Shown: in pieces, positions 8,644 through 19,102 of the stretch | Layout: each line of letters begins with the position of its first letter | How positions within the stretch are numbered: the first letter of the stretch is position 1 | Origin: Sphaerimonospora thailandensis | GTDB lineage: Bacteria > Actinomycetota > Actinomycetes > Streptosporangiales > Streptosporangiaceae | Direction of reading: 5' to 3' | Length of the DNA: 64,000 nt | NCBI RefSeq assembly: GCF_016863115.1 | Contig: NZ_BOOG01000003.1 | Span: forward strand, 1-64,000 | Made by a program: the position numbers and the translations under genes | Notes under the pieces: generated by a model | The model's database searches: none | Told to the model about the DNA's origin: nothing | Seen by the model: only the letters and a program-made list of their open reading frames with translations

Positions 8644-9515
8644 GCGTGACCCCAGTAGGCGTCCTCGGTGATCTCCTTGACCGACCAGGTGGCGTCGTCG
8701 ACCCGGATCGCGCCGGTGCCGTACTCCACCTGGAACCCGCCGGGAGTGGCGGCGTAGAAGGAGACCATCTTGTCGTTGGTGTGCCGGCCCAGCGACTGCA
8801 GCACCGGGATCTTCCGCGCGTTGAACCGGTCCAGGCCGCGGCCCACGTCGTCGAGCTCCTCCATCTCCAGCATGAAGTGGAAGATCGCGGCGGGCATCGG
8901 AACCTCGCACAGCCCCAGGCTGTGGTGACGGGGGTTGCAGCCAAGAAAGCGCACCCAGTTCATCGCGCCTTCGGGGCCGCCGAACGTCGCCGCGGGGAAC
9001 CGCATCGAGTCGCGGTGCCGGAAGCCGAGCACCTCGGTGTAGAAGGTGAAGGACGCCTCGATGTCGGACGCCGAGACGACCACGTGGCCGAGCCCCAGGT
9101 CGTCGGTGATGAACCGCTGGCCGTGCGTGGTGACCACGGGGCTGTGGTCCAGCACCGGGTTGTAGTAGATCTCCAGGTGGTTGCCGTTCGGGTCGTCCAC
9201 GTGGGCCAGTTCCTCGACCCGGCGGTCCACGGCCTCCTCGGCCGTGCCGGGCGTGACTTCGTGGCCGGCGGCCTCGAGGCGCGCGACGACCTCGCGGAAG
9301 GCGGCCCGGTTGGGCGCCTCCCAGCCGGTCGCGAGCAGCCGGTCGGTCTCGCCGGGCAGGAACGTGAACCGGGAGGCGTGCTCGTCCATCCGCAGGTACA
9401 GCGCGTCCTCGCGCGGACCGGTGGTGGCGACCAGGCCGAGCACCTCGGTGGCGAAGGCGCGCCACTCGTCGAGCTTCGCGGTCTCGAACCGCAGGTAACC
9501 GAGAGAGTGAATCAT
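8631..9515 (-). CDS. hsaC: Extradiol ring-cleavage dioxygenase, HsaC/BphC type
   Basis: This is a type I extradiol dioxygenase of the vicinal-oxygen-chelate fold. HsaC opens the catecholic A ring of the seco-steroid DHSA in cholesterol and steroid breakdown. The 294 residues match HsaC length. The three Fe(II) ligands can be placed at His144 (GLGHVVV), His213 (FHFMLEM) and Glu264 (FQVEYG), with His197/His198 as the likely acid-base pair. It lies 35 bases downstream of the hsaA-like gene, and AGGAG precedes its ATG. The reductase HsaB and hydrolase HsaD are not in this window. A biphenyl-type or other catechol substrate cannot be excluded. Confidence 0.85.
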   Translation of the reverse strand: MIHSLGYLRFETAKLDEWRAFATEVLGLVATTGPREDALYLRMDEHASRFTFLPGETDRLLATGWEAPNRAAFREVVARLEAAGHEVTPGTAEEAVDRRVEELAHVDDPNGNHLEIYYNPVLDHSPVVTTHGQRFITDDLGLGHVVVSASDIEASFTFYTEVLGFRHRDSMRFPAATFGGPEGAMNWVRFLGCNPRHHSLGLCEVPMPAAIFHFMLEMEELDDVGRGLDRFNARKIPVLQSLGRHTNDKMVSFYAATPGGFQVEYGTGAIRVDDATWSVKEITEDAYWGHAYNA

Positions 9516-9550
9516 GGCAGTTACTCCTGGTGGGGATCTCGGACAGGGCG

Positions 9551-10717
9551 TCAGATCATGTTGTCGGCGACCGGGAAGCCGAGAAGGCCCTTGCCGTACA
9601 TGGTCAGCGCGCGCTCCGGGTCGTTGACGGCGTGGACCCGGCCCGCGTGCGCGTCCCGCCAGCCGCGCTGGATGGGGTTGCCGTGCGCGAGAGCGCGGCC
9701 GCCTGCGCTCTCGAACAGCATGTCGACGGCCTTGATGCACCGCTGGGTGGCGAGGACCTGGTCACGGCGGGTGCGCAGTCGCAGTTCGAACGGGAGCTCC
9801 TGCCCGGCCTCGGCGTGCCGCAGCAGCTCGCTGATGTTGCGCTCCATCAGCGCCCAGGCGGCGTCGATCTCACTCGACGCGGTGGCGATACGCACCTGGG
9901 CGTGCGGGTCCTCCGCCACCTTGTTCCCGTACGAGACGCTGATGCGCTGCTTGGTGTACTTCACGTACGCGTCCAGCGCGCCCTGGGCCATGCCGACGAT
10001 CGGCGTGCTGATCGTGGTGCTGAACACGGCGGCGAACGGCAGCCGGTACAGCGCGGCGGTGTTGACCTCGTTGCCGGGGCAGTCGCACACGGAGGTGAGG
10101 GAGAAGCTCAGCGTGCGGTGCTCCGGCACGAAGGCGTCCTCGACCACGATGTCGTTGCTGCCGGTGCCGCTCAGGCCGATGACGTTCCACACGTCGTCGA
10201 TCCGGTAGTCCGAGCGCGGCAGCAGGAAGGTCCGCATGTCGACCGGGGCGCCGTCCGGCCCGGTGATCAGGCCGCCGAGGAACACCCAGTCGGCGTGGTC
10301 GCAGCCGGAGGAGAAGCTCCAGCGCCCGCTGACCCGGAAGCCGCCCTCCACGGGCGTGATCTTGCCGGTGGGCGCGTAGGAGGACGAGATCCGCGCGTTG
10401 GGGGTCTCGCCCCAGACGTCCTCCTGCGCCTGGACCGGGAACAGCCCGAGCTGCCACGGGTGCACGCCGAGGACCGAGGCGATCCAGCCGGTGGACCCGC
10501 AGGCGGCGGCGATCTCCTTGACCGCCGTGTAGAACGTCACGGGGTCGGCCTCGAAGCCGCCGTAGCGCCTGGGCTGCAGCAGCCGGAAGAACCCGGCCTC
10601 GGCCAGCTCCTTCACGGTGGAGTCCGGGATCCGGCGGGCCTCCTCGGCCTCGGCGGCCCGCTCCCTGATCGCGGGAATGAGGCCGCGCACGGCCTCGAGG
10701 ACCTCCTGCTCGGTCAT
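9551..10717 (-). CDS. hsaA: Flavin-dependent monooxygenase oxygenase component, HsaA-like
   Basis: The 388-residue protein has the acyl-CoA-dehydrogenase fold of two-component flavin monooxygenases. It resembles HsaA, which hydroxylates 3-HSA to the catechol DHSA just before HsaC in steroid degradation. Supporting segments are GFFRLLQPRRYGGFEADP, GRWSFSSGCDHADWVFLGG, VIGLSGTGSNDIVVEDAFVP and the C-terminal QRGWRDAHAGRVHAVND. A separate flavin reductase (HsaB) is required but not encoded nearby. It is co-transcribed with hsaC. Confidence 0.85.
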   Translation of the reverse strand: MTEQEVLEAVRGLIPAIRERAAEAEEARRIPDSTVKELAEAGFFRLLQPRRYGGFEADPVTFYTAVKEIAAACGSTGWIASVLGVHPWQLGLFPVQAQEDVWGETPNARISSSYAPTGKITPVEGGFRVSGRWSFSSGCDHADWVFLGGLITGPDGAPVDMRTFLLPRSDYRIDDVWNVIGLSGTGSNDIVVEDAFVPEHRTLSFSLTSVCDCPGNEVNTAALYRLPFAAVFSTTISTPIVGMAQGALDAYVKYTKQRISVSYGNKVAEDPHAQVRIATASSEIDAAWALMERNISELLRHAEAGQELPFELRLRTRRDQVLATQRCIKAVDMLFESAGGRALAHGNPIQRGWRDAHAGRVHAVNDPERALTMYGKGLLGFPVADNMI

Positions 10718-10745
10718 GTTCGTTCGCTCCTCGCTGCTACGCCTC

Positions 10746-10762
10746 TAGGTCGTGTCCCTAGC
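10746..10762. promoter_or_regulatory. Inverted repeat upstream of hsaA (possible operator)
   Basis: CTAGG and CCTAG are separated by seven bases, giving a perfect 5+5 inverted repeat 29 bases upstream of the hsaA ATG. The position suits a repressor site for the hsaA-hsaC unit. It does not match the KstR consensus that I know, so the regulator is unknown. Confidence 0.4.
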
Positions 10763-10868
10763 GCACGGGTCGTCGTGAGCACGCTAGGCGAGATGTCCCG
10801 ATTCGAAATAAGGGGTTTCCCGGTGAGCGGGAACCGGCCGCGTGGAAACCCGTCGGGCGCGGATGGCA

Positions 10869-10902
10869 CGAAGGGCCGGCCCCACCTGGGGCCGGCCCTT
10901 CG
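10869..10902 (-). terminator. Intrinsic hairpin terminator downstream of the acyl-CoA dehydrogenase gene
   Basis: A 15-bp perfect stem (cgaagggccggcccc and its complement) with a 4-base loop lies 31 bases after the stop of the minus-strand acyl-CoA dehydrogenase gene. It also separates that gene from the hsaA promoter region. Confidence 0.8.
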
Positions 10903-10932
10903 ATTCCGGGGTCCGATGTGCCGTGAGCCGGG

Positions 10933-12111
10933 TCAGCGGGCCTCGCGGGGCAGGCCCAGCACCCGCTCGGAGATGATGTTGCGCTGGATCTCGTTGGAGC
11001 CCGCGTAGATCGTGTCGGATCGGGTGAACAGATAGAGCCGCTGCCAGTCGTTCAGGTCGTACGGCCCGCCATCGGCGATCATGCCGGCCGCGCCGAGCAC
11101 GTCCATCGCCAGCTCGCCCAGCTCCCGATGCCAGATGCCCCAGACGAGCTTGGAGATCGACGACTCGGGGCCCGGGGCCCCCGCCGCGATGCCCGCCATG
11201 GAACGGACCGCGTTCGACCGCATGGCCTCCAGCCCGATCCAGGACCGGACCAGCCGGTCGCGCAGCAGCGGGTCGTCGATCGCGCCGGTCCGGCGGGCGA
11301 GATCGATGACCCCCTCGAGCTCGCGGCGGAAGCCGACCTGCTGGCCGAGGGTGGCCACGCCGCGTTCGAACCCGAGGGTGGCCATGGCGATCTTCCAGCC
11401 GTCGCCGGGTGCGCCCACGATGTCGCCCGCGTCGGTGACCGCGTCGTCGAAGAAGACCTCGTTGAACTCGCTCGTGCCGGTCATCTGCACGATCGGGCGG
11501 ATCTCCACCCCGTCCTGCCGCATCGGCACGAGCAGGTAGGACAGCCCGCGGTGACGGGCGGACCCGGGCTCGGTGCGGCACACCACGAAGCTCCAGTCGG
11601 CCTCGAGCGCGAGAGAGGTCCACACCTTCTGCCCGCTGATCCGCCATCGGTCGCCGTCGAGCTCGGCACGGGTCTGCACGTTGGCCAGGTCGGAGCCGGC
11701 GTTGGGCTCCGAGTAGCCCTGGCACCACAGCTCCTCGACCGCCACGATCGGCGGCAGGAAGCGTGCGCGCTGCTCGTCGGTGCCGAACGCGATGATCGTC
11801 GGGCCGAGCAGGTTCTCCCCGATATGGTTCACCCGTGCCGGCGCGTCGGCGAGGGCGTACTCTTCGTGGAAGATGACCTGCTGCTCGACGCTCGCGCCGC
11901 GCCCGCCATGCTCCTTGGGCCAGCCGACGCAGGTCCAGCCCGCGGCGGCCATGTGCCGCTCCCAGGCGAGCCGGATGTCGAACGCCTCGTGCTCACGGCC
12001 GGGGCCGCCCAGCCCGCGGGCGTGCGCGAACTCGCCCGAGAGGTTGTCCTCCAGCCAGGCGCGCACCTCGGCTCTGAACCCCTCGGCCCTGAACGTCTCG
12101 TCCTGATTCAC
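10933..12111 (-). CDS. Acyl-CoA dehydrogenase, FadE26/ChsE4-like subunit
   Basis: This 392-residue flavoprotein resembles the catalytic subunits of the heteromeric acyl-CoA dehydrogenases that oxidise steroid side-chain CoA esters. Key segments are CQGYSEPNAGSDLANVQT (FAD/substrate), GQKVWTS and SDTIYAGSNEIQRNIIS. A Glu at about residue 249 in LGFERG occupies the position of the catalytic base of isovaleryl-CoA-type enzymes. The likely partner subunit is the divergent gene at 12725. The start ATG is at 12111. The substrate is inferred from the steroid genes around it. Confidence 0.82.
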   Translation of the reverse strand: MNQDETFRAEGFRAEVRAWLEDNLSGEFAHARGLGGPGREHEAFDIRLAWERHMAAAGWTCVGWPKEHGGRGASVEQQVIFHEEYALADAPARVNHIGENLLGPTIIAFGTDEQRARFLPPIVAVEELWCQGYSEPNAGSDLANVQTRAELDGDRWRISGQKVWTSLALEADWSFVVCRTEPGSARHRGLSYLLVPMRQDGVEIRPIVQMTGTSEFNEVFFDDAVTDAGDIVGAPGDGWKIAMATLGFERGVATLGQQVGFRRELEGVIDLARRTGAIDDPLLRDRLVRSWIGLEAMRSNAVRSMAGIAAGAPGPESSISKLVWGIWHRELGELAMDVLGAAGMIADGGPYDLNDWQRLYLFTRSDTIYAGSNEIQRNIISERVLGLPREAR

Positions 12112-12127
12112 AGGGTTTACTCTACCA

Positions 12128-12137
12128 AACGATTGTT
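12128..12137. promoter_or_regulatory. Small inverted repeat between divergent steroid genes
   Basis: AACGATTGTT (AAC, four bases, GTT) lies 17 bases upstream of the minus-strand acyl-CoA dehydrogenase start, in an unusually A/T-rich patch of the 195-bp divergent intergenic region. It is reminiscent of TetR-family sites but the match is short. Confidence 0.25.
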
Positions 12138-12307
12138 AGAAACTATCAGGGCGTCCCACCCCCCGGGAGTCCTCCCGATGACCGGGACGTGCGATCCACC
12201 CCGCGTGGTCCGGCCCTAGCCTCGGCCTGATGGGCAGTCGTACTCGCACCGCGAGTGCATCCCATCGGCAGCGGGCCGACCCTGTGAAGACCAAGGAGGA
12301 ACCCGAC

Positions 12308-12676
12308 ATGCCCACTCCCAAGGAAGCGCTCCAGGGTTACATCGACGCCTGGAACGCCGGTGACGCCGAGGCGATCATCGCGCTCTTCGCCGACGACGCC
12401 GTCATCGTCGACCCCTACGGCACGCCCCCGCACGAGGGCCGGGACGCGATCCGCGCGTTCTACGAGGGGGGCGTCAAGACCGGCGCCAAGCTCAGCCTGG
12501 ACACCCCGATCCGGGGTTCGCACGGCGACCGCGCCGCGATGGCGTTCACCGTCGAACTCGCCTTGGAGGGCGCGGCCAGGCGCATCCGGGTGATCGACGT
12601 CATGACCTTCGACGAGCACGGCAAGATCTCCCGCATGGAGGCCCACTGGGGCCCCGACGACATGGAGCAGTCGTAG
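12308..12676 (+). CDS. Ketosteroid delta5-isomerase-like protein with full catalytic triad
   Basis: This 122-residue NTF2-fold protein would isomerise delta5-3-ketosteroids to the delta4 form. It aligns well with Comamonas delta5-3-ketosteroid isomerase: Tyr11 (GYIDAWNAGD), Asp35 (AVIVDPYG) and Asp97 (RVIDVMTF) correspond to Tyr14, Asp38 and Asp99. Most SnoaL-like relatives lack this complete set, so a true isomerase role is plausible. The ATG at 12308 follows a strong AAGGAGGA site seven bases upstream. The frame extends back to 12230 without a comparable start signal. The flanking steroid-type genes support the assignment. Confidence 0.8.
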   Translation: MPTPKEALQGYIDAWNAGDAEAIIALFADDAVIVDPYGTPPHEGRDAIRAFYEGGVKTGAKLSLDTPIRGSHGDRAAMAFTVELALEGAARRIRVIDVMTFDEHGKISRMEAHWGPDDMEQS

Positions 12677-12724
12677 CCGCACGTCGCGAGCGAGCGAGCC
12701 GAAACCCCGACCGAGGAGACTGTT

Positions 12725-15269
<2,545 letters not shown>

Positions 15270-15424
15270 ATTCCCAGGTTAACCCCGGCCTCACGTCTCA
15301 CTCAGCGGGACCGGGCCCGGGCCGGCCTGGCCGTACTCTCCGCGCTGCCCGCAGCGGGTTTGCCGGTGAGCGGTCCGGGTATGGCGGCGGGTTGATCCGC
15401 CGTCGCATCCGGAGGAGGGCCCCG

Positions 15425-15775
15425 ATGTCCGATCGATTCGACCGTGATCTGGAGCGGCTCTGGCAGGAGTTCCACGGGGTGGTGAACATGACCTCGGAGG
15501 AGCTGCGCACCTGGCTGCTCACCCATTCCTCGGGCGAGGAGGGCTTCGGGGCCGACCCGGATCTGAATCTGCCCGGCCTGGGCCGGGGTGTGCTGCACGT
15601 GCTGGGCAAGCGCAAGGTCGATCTCACCGATGACGATCTCGACGTCATGCGGAGGGTGATCCGCTATGTCCGGGACCACCAGGCCGAGCCTCGCTCCGTC
15701 GAGGACGCGGAGTGGCGGCACGCCATGATGACCGTGGGCCACGATCCTCTGCAGCCCGCCACCAGACAGGCCTGA
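15425..15775 (+). CDS. DUF3140 family protein
   Basis: This 116-residue acidic, soluble protein resembles DUF3140. It begins RDLERLWQEFHGVVNMTSEEL and contains LTDDDLDVMRRVIRYVRDH and a C-terminal WRHAMMTVGHDP. The function is unknown. The ATG at 15425 follows GGAGGAGGG. No close operon partner is seen; the unusual repeat array begins 60 bases downstream. Confidence 0.75.
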   Translation: MSDRFDRDLERLWQEFHGVVNMTSEELRTWLLTHSSGEEGFGADPDLNLPGLGRGVLHVLGKRKVDLTDDDLDVMRRVIRYVRDHQAEPRSVEDAEWRHAMMTVGHDPLQPATRQA

Positions 15776-15834
15776 TCCCCTCATAGGCCACGCCCCCGTG
15801 ATCCCCCCAACCCCCGTGATCCCCCCAACCCGCC

Positions 15835-16081
15835 GTGATCTTGCGAATACTCGCACGCAGGTGCCGCGAGCAGGCACTTCACACTTCGTGATCTTGCAGT
15901 TTCTCGCAACCCCTCCCTCCCACCAGCGAAAACATCCTTCATGATCTTGCATCTCGCGCCCAACTGCAAGATCACGAAACGCGTAAGGGCACGTCAGGAG
16001 GCCTGCTTGCGAGCATCTGCAAGATCACGAGACTGATCTGAGCAGGTCAAGGGGCTTCTTTGCGAGAATTCGCAAGATCAC
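15835..16081. repeat. Mirror-symmetric array of GTGATCTTGC units with exact 53-bp period
   Basis: Three direct copies of a conserved block begin at 15835, 15888 and 15941, exactly 53 bases apart. Three inverted copies end at 15975, 16028 and 16081, again 53 apart. All three pairs share one dyad centre, between 15957 and 15959. The block is GTGATCTTGCR followed 3-5 bases later by CTCGC. The ~30 bases between blocks differ. This fills most of the 397-bp gap between the DUF3140 gene and the ArsC-like gene; I see no open frame or promoter of note in it. A single further copy of the core lies at 29883. Confidence 0.9.
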
Positions 16082-16172
16082 GGGAGTGTGCCGGGCGGCT
16101 GTGGTGCTCGTGTTGGCCGTGTTGGTCTCCACCCTGGGCCTCGGGGGCGGCGGCTGAGGAGACAATGGACGT

Positions 16173-16529
16173 ATGGAGATCTGGATCAACCCGGCCTGTT
16201 CGAAGTGCCGGTCCGCGCTGACGCTCCTGGACGCCGAGGGCGCGAACTACACCATTCGGTACTACCTGGAGGAGCCGCCGAGCGTCCAGGAGATCGAGGA
16301 CGCGCTGGACCGGCTCAAGCTGGAGCCCTGGGACATCACCCGTCTCGGCGAGCCACCGGCGGTCGATCTCGACATGGCGTCGTGGCCGCGCGAGCAGGCG
16401 GACCGCGCGCGGTGGATCGAGACCCTGGCCGCGCACCCCTCCCTGATCCAACGACCGATCATCACGGCCGACGACGGGACGGCGGTGGTCGGCCGCTCTC
16501 CCGAGGCGGTACGGTCCGTTCTCCCGTAA
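16173..16529 (+). CDS. ArsC/Spx-family thioredoxin-fold protein (arsenate reductase-like)
   Basis: This 118-residue protein of the ArsC family begins MEIWINPACSKCRSAL, with Cys9 and Cys12, and contains the family segment LIQRPII at about residues 96-102. ArsC enzymes reduce arsenate using glutathione or mycothiol-type thiols. The CxxC pair is not the classical CGTS of E. coli ArsC, and there are no ars transport genes nearby, so the substrate is uncertain. It ends three bases before the convergent oxidase gene. Confidence 0.75.
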   Translation: MEIWINPACSKCRSALTLLDAEGANYTIRYYLEEPPSVQEIEDALDRLKLEPWDITRLGEPPAVDLDMASWPREQADRARWIETLAAHPSLIQRPIITADDGTAVVGRSPEAVRSVLP

Positions 16530-16532
16530 TGC

Positions 16533-17720
16533 TCAGGCCGAAGCGAGCAACTCGGGGGTGATCTCGGCCGGGCAGGTGACGCCGACCAGTGCCATCGCGA
16601 TCTCCAACTCGGCCAGCAGGCAGCGGATCACGTGCCGCACCCCGGCCTCTCCCGCCAGGCCGAGGCCGTAGGCGTACGGACGGCCCAGCATGACGGCCTT
16701 CGCACCCAGCGCAAGCGCCTTGATCACGTCGGTGCCCGTGCGTATGCCACTGTCGAACAGCACGGTGATCCGGTCTCCGACGGCCGCGGCCACCCTGGGC
16801 AGCGCGTCGAGCGAGCCGATCGCGCCGTCGACCTGCCTGCCGCCGTGGTTGGACACGACGACGCCGTCCATACCCGCGTCCACGGCCCGCCGCGCGTCGT
16901 CCGGATGCTGGATGCCCTTGAGCACGATCGGCCCGTCCCAGTGCTCACGCAGGAAATCCAGGTCGTCCCAGGTGAGCGAGGGATCGCCGAACGTGCCGGC
17001 CCAGCGCATGATGGCGGCCTCCCGGTCGGCTCCGTCGCCATCGAACGGGCTGCCGACGGCCCGCTGGAACGCCGGGTCGGTGAAGTAGTTGGTCACGCCG
17101 ATGCCGCGCAGGAACGGCAGGTACGCCAGATCGAGGTCGCGTGGCCGCCAGCCGAGTGTGTGCGTGTCCAGCGTGACGACGAGCGTCGTATACCCGGCGG
17201 CGGACGCCCGCGTCAGGAAGCTCAACACCACGTCCCGATCACTCGACCAGTAGAGCTGGAACCACCGAAGGCCGCCGGCGTTCGCCTCGGCGGCCTGCTC
17301 CATGGAGTGGGAGGCCGCCGTGCTCACCACGAGCGGCACGCCCAGGTCCGCGGCGGCACGTGCCACGGCGAGGTCCCCGTCGGGATGCATGATCGCCAGG
17401 ACGCCGATCGGCGCGAGCAGCACCGGGACCGGCAACGTCTGCCCGAAAAGCCGCACCGACAGGTCCCGTACGGCGACGTCGCGCAGCATGCGCGGCACGA
17501 GCCGCCTGCGCTCGAACGCCTCCCGGTTCGCGCGGGCCGTCGACTCGGTGCCCGCCGCCCCCGCCACGTAGCCGTACGCGGCCGGGGCGATCCGCTCCCC
17601 CGCGAGCCGCTCCAGCACGGTGAGGTCGGTGGGCAACTCCGGTCGCACGTCGCCCAACCCGTTCAGGTAGATCTCGTTCTGGAAGTCAGCCGGCGAACTC
17701 ATCCCCGGTTCATTCCCCAT
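16533..17720 (-). CDS. FMN-dependent alpha-hydroxy-acid oxidase (lactate 2-monooxygenase-like)
   Basis: This 395-residue TIM-barrel flavoprotein oxidises an L-2-hydroxy acid such as lactate. Evidence includes VLLAPIGVLAIMHPDGDLAVARAA, ASHSMEQAAEA, WFQLYWSSDRDV, LKGIQHPDDARRAVDAG and the SNHGGRQVDGA segment with the catalytic His and Arg. ALALGAKAVMLGRPY binds the FMN phosphate. The N-terminal stretch and lid resemble lactate 2-monooxygenase more than glycolate oxidase. The start may be the ATG at 17720 or at 17702; neither has a strong ribosome site. Confidence 0.85.
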   Translation of the reverse strand: MGNEPGMSSPADFQNEIYLNGLGDVRPELPTDLTVLERLAGERIAPAAYGYVAGAAGTESTARANREAFERRRLVPRMLRDVAVRDLSVRLFGQTLPVPVLLAPIGVLAIMHPDGDLAVARAAADLGVPLVVSTAASHSMEQAAEANAGGLRWFQLYWSSDRDVVLSFLTRASAAGYTTLVVTLDTHTLGWRPRDLDLAYLPFLRGIGVTNYFTDPAFQRAVGSPFDGDGADREAAIMRWAGTFGDPSLTWDDLDFLREHWDGPIVLKGIQHPDDARRAVDAGMDGVVVSNHGGRQVDGAIGSLDALPRVAAAVGDRITVLFDSGIRTGTDVIKALALGAKAVMLGRPYAYGLGLAGEAGVRHVIRCLLAELEIAMALVGVTCPAEITPELLASA

Positions 17721-17846
17721 GCGTCAGCTGAGATGACCCGGCGAATCCGGGCAGAGCATGCCGTGTGTCCCGCGGGTGGACCGCTCCACCTCCACGACAT
17801 GCCTATATACACGAAGACAGCGAAAAATCAACATGGAATTTATTTC

Positions 17847-17862
17847 TGTGATATAGGTCACA
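17847..17862. promoter_or_regulatory. CRP-like operator upstream of the first betaine ABC transporter
   Basis: TGTGA-TATAGG-TCACA is a perfect match to the CRP/FNR-family consensus TGTGAN6TCACA. It lies in the 332-bp gap between the oxidase gene and the ABC ATPase gene, about 190 bases upstream of the GTG at 18053, in a distinctly AT-rich patch (about 17800-17870) that probably contains the promoter. Actinobacterial Crp proteins use this consensus. No other feature is seen in the gap. Confidence 0.6.
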
Positions 17863-18052
17863 CACCGAAGCGAGCTCTGGACCGACGCACCTATCACCTC
17901 CAGGTCACGGCGGTCTTTGCCTCCCCGCCACCGTCTCGTGACCCCCGGCTCTGGGACGCCCCTGGCACGTCAAGCTCCTCTGACTATCCTCGAAATCTCG
18001 GCCCGAACCGATTTCACTCAGGGGAGGACACGCCGCAAGGCGCAACAACCAC

Positions 18053-19102
18053 GTGCCAGAAATACGCGCCGAGGGAGTCAGCAAGATTTTCTCGAGGAAA
18101 CCCGGACAGGTCGCTCGCCTGATCTTCACAGGGGCTTCCGCCGAGGACATCCGAGCCGCCGGAGCCACGCCTGCCGTGCTCGATGCCACGTTCGATGTGC
18201 AACCAGGAGAGATATTCGTCATCATGGGGCTTTCCGGGTCCGGAAAGTCCACTCTGCTCCGGATGTTAAACGGCCTGTGCACTCCCACATCGGGCCGTGT
18301 CCATGTCTCCGGGGAAGAGATCACCTCACTGGGAGCCAAGAAGCTGCGCAACCTCCGGCAGCGCGCGGTGAGCATGGTCTTCCAGAACTTCGCCCTGTTC
18401 CCCCACCGCAGCGTGGTGGAGAACGCGGCCTACGCCCTGGAGGCGCGCGGAGTCCCGAAGGCGGAGCGGCTGGCCAAGGCCCGCGAGTTTCTCGGCCTGG
18501 TCGGCCTGACGGACTGGGCGGACCGCCTGCCGGGCGAGCTGTCCGGCGGGATGCGCCAGCGGGTCGGCCTGGCCCGCGCGCTGGCCGCCGAGACCGGCAT
18601 CCTGCTGATGGACGAGGCGTTCAGCGCCCTGGACCCGCTGATCCGCCGCGACATGCAGGACCAGCTGCTGAGCCTCCAGCGGAGTCTGGACAAGACCATC
18701 GTGTTCATCACCCACGACCTGGCGGAGGCCATGCGCATCGGCGATCGCATCGCCGTGATGCGGGAGGGGCGGATCGTGCAGATCGGCACCCCACAGGAGA
18801 TCCTCACCGACCCCGCCGACGACTATGTCGCCCGGTTCGTGCGGGACGTCGACCGAAGTGCGGTCCTCACCGCGCAGGCCATCATGCTCCCGCCCGGTGA
18901 GGCACTGACCCTGGACAAGGAGACCACCGTATCCGCCCGGGCCCCACTCGCGGAGCTGCTCGTCCCCGCCGCGCAGAGCCCGGTCCCGCTGGCCGTCGTG
19001 GGCGACGGCGGCGAGCTGCTCGGCGTGATCCCCCGGGAGACGCTGCTCAACGCGCTCGCGGGGTGCCAGACCGGACAAGAGCGAGAGGTGTCCCTTGGCT
19101 GA
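18053..19102 (+). CDS. Glycine betaine/proline ABC transporter ATP-binding protein (ProV/OpuAA-like)
   Basis: This 349-residue ATPase energises osmolyte or betaine import at the inner face of the membrane. Walker A is [12 protein letters not shown] (about residues 58-69), the Q-loop NFALFPHR, the signature [15 protein letters not shown], and Walker B LLMDEAFSALDP. A C-terminal regulatory domain with degenerate CBS character (about 270-345) is typical of OpuAA. It starts at the GTG at 18053 and overlaps the permease gene by eight bases. It forms a three-gene transporter operon behind the CRP-like site. Confidence 0.9.
   Translation: MPEIRAEGVSKIFSRKPGQVARLIFTGASAEDIRAAGATPAVLDATFDVQPGEIFVIMGLSGSGKSTLLRMLNGLCTPTSGRVHVSGEEITSLGAKKLRNLRQRAVSMVFQNFALFPHRSVVENAAYALEARGVPKAERLAKAREFLGLVGLTDWADRLPGELSGGMRQRVGLARALAAETGILLMDEAFSALDPLIRRDMQDQLLSLQRSLDKTIVFITHDLAEAMRIGDRIAVMREGRIVQIGTPQEILTDPADDYVARFVRDVDRSAVLTAQAIMLPPGEALTLDKETTVSARAPLAELLVPAAQSPVPLAVVGDGGELLGVIPRETLLNALAGCQTGQEREVSLG

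Noticed and set aside
15835-16081. CRISPR array
   Set aside because: The period is regular, but half the blocks are inverted about a dyad, the conserved block is split and imperfect, and no cas gene is nearby.
16047-16451. Minus-strand open frame of 134 codons across the repeat array and the ArsC-like gene
   Set aside because: It runs antisense to the conserved thioredoxin-fold protein and into repeats, with no ribosome site.
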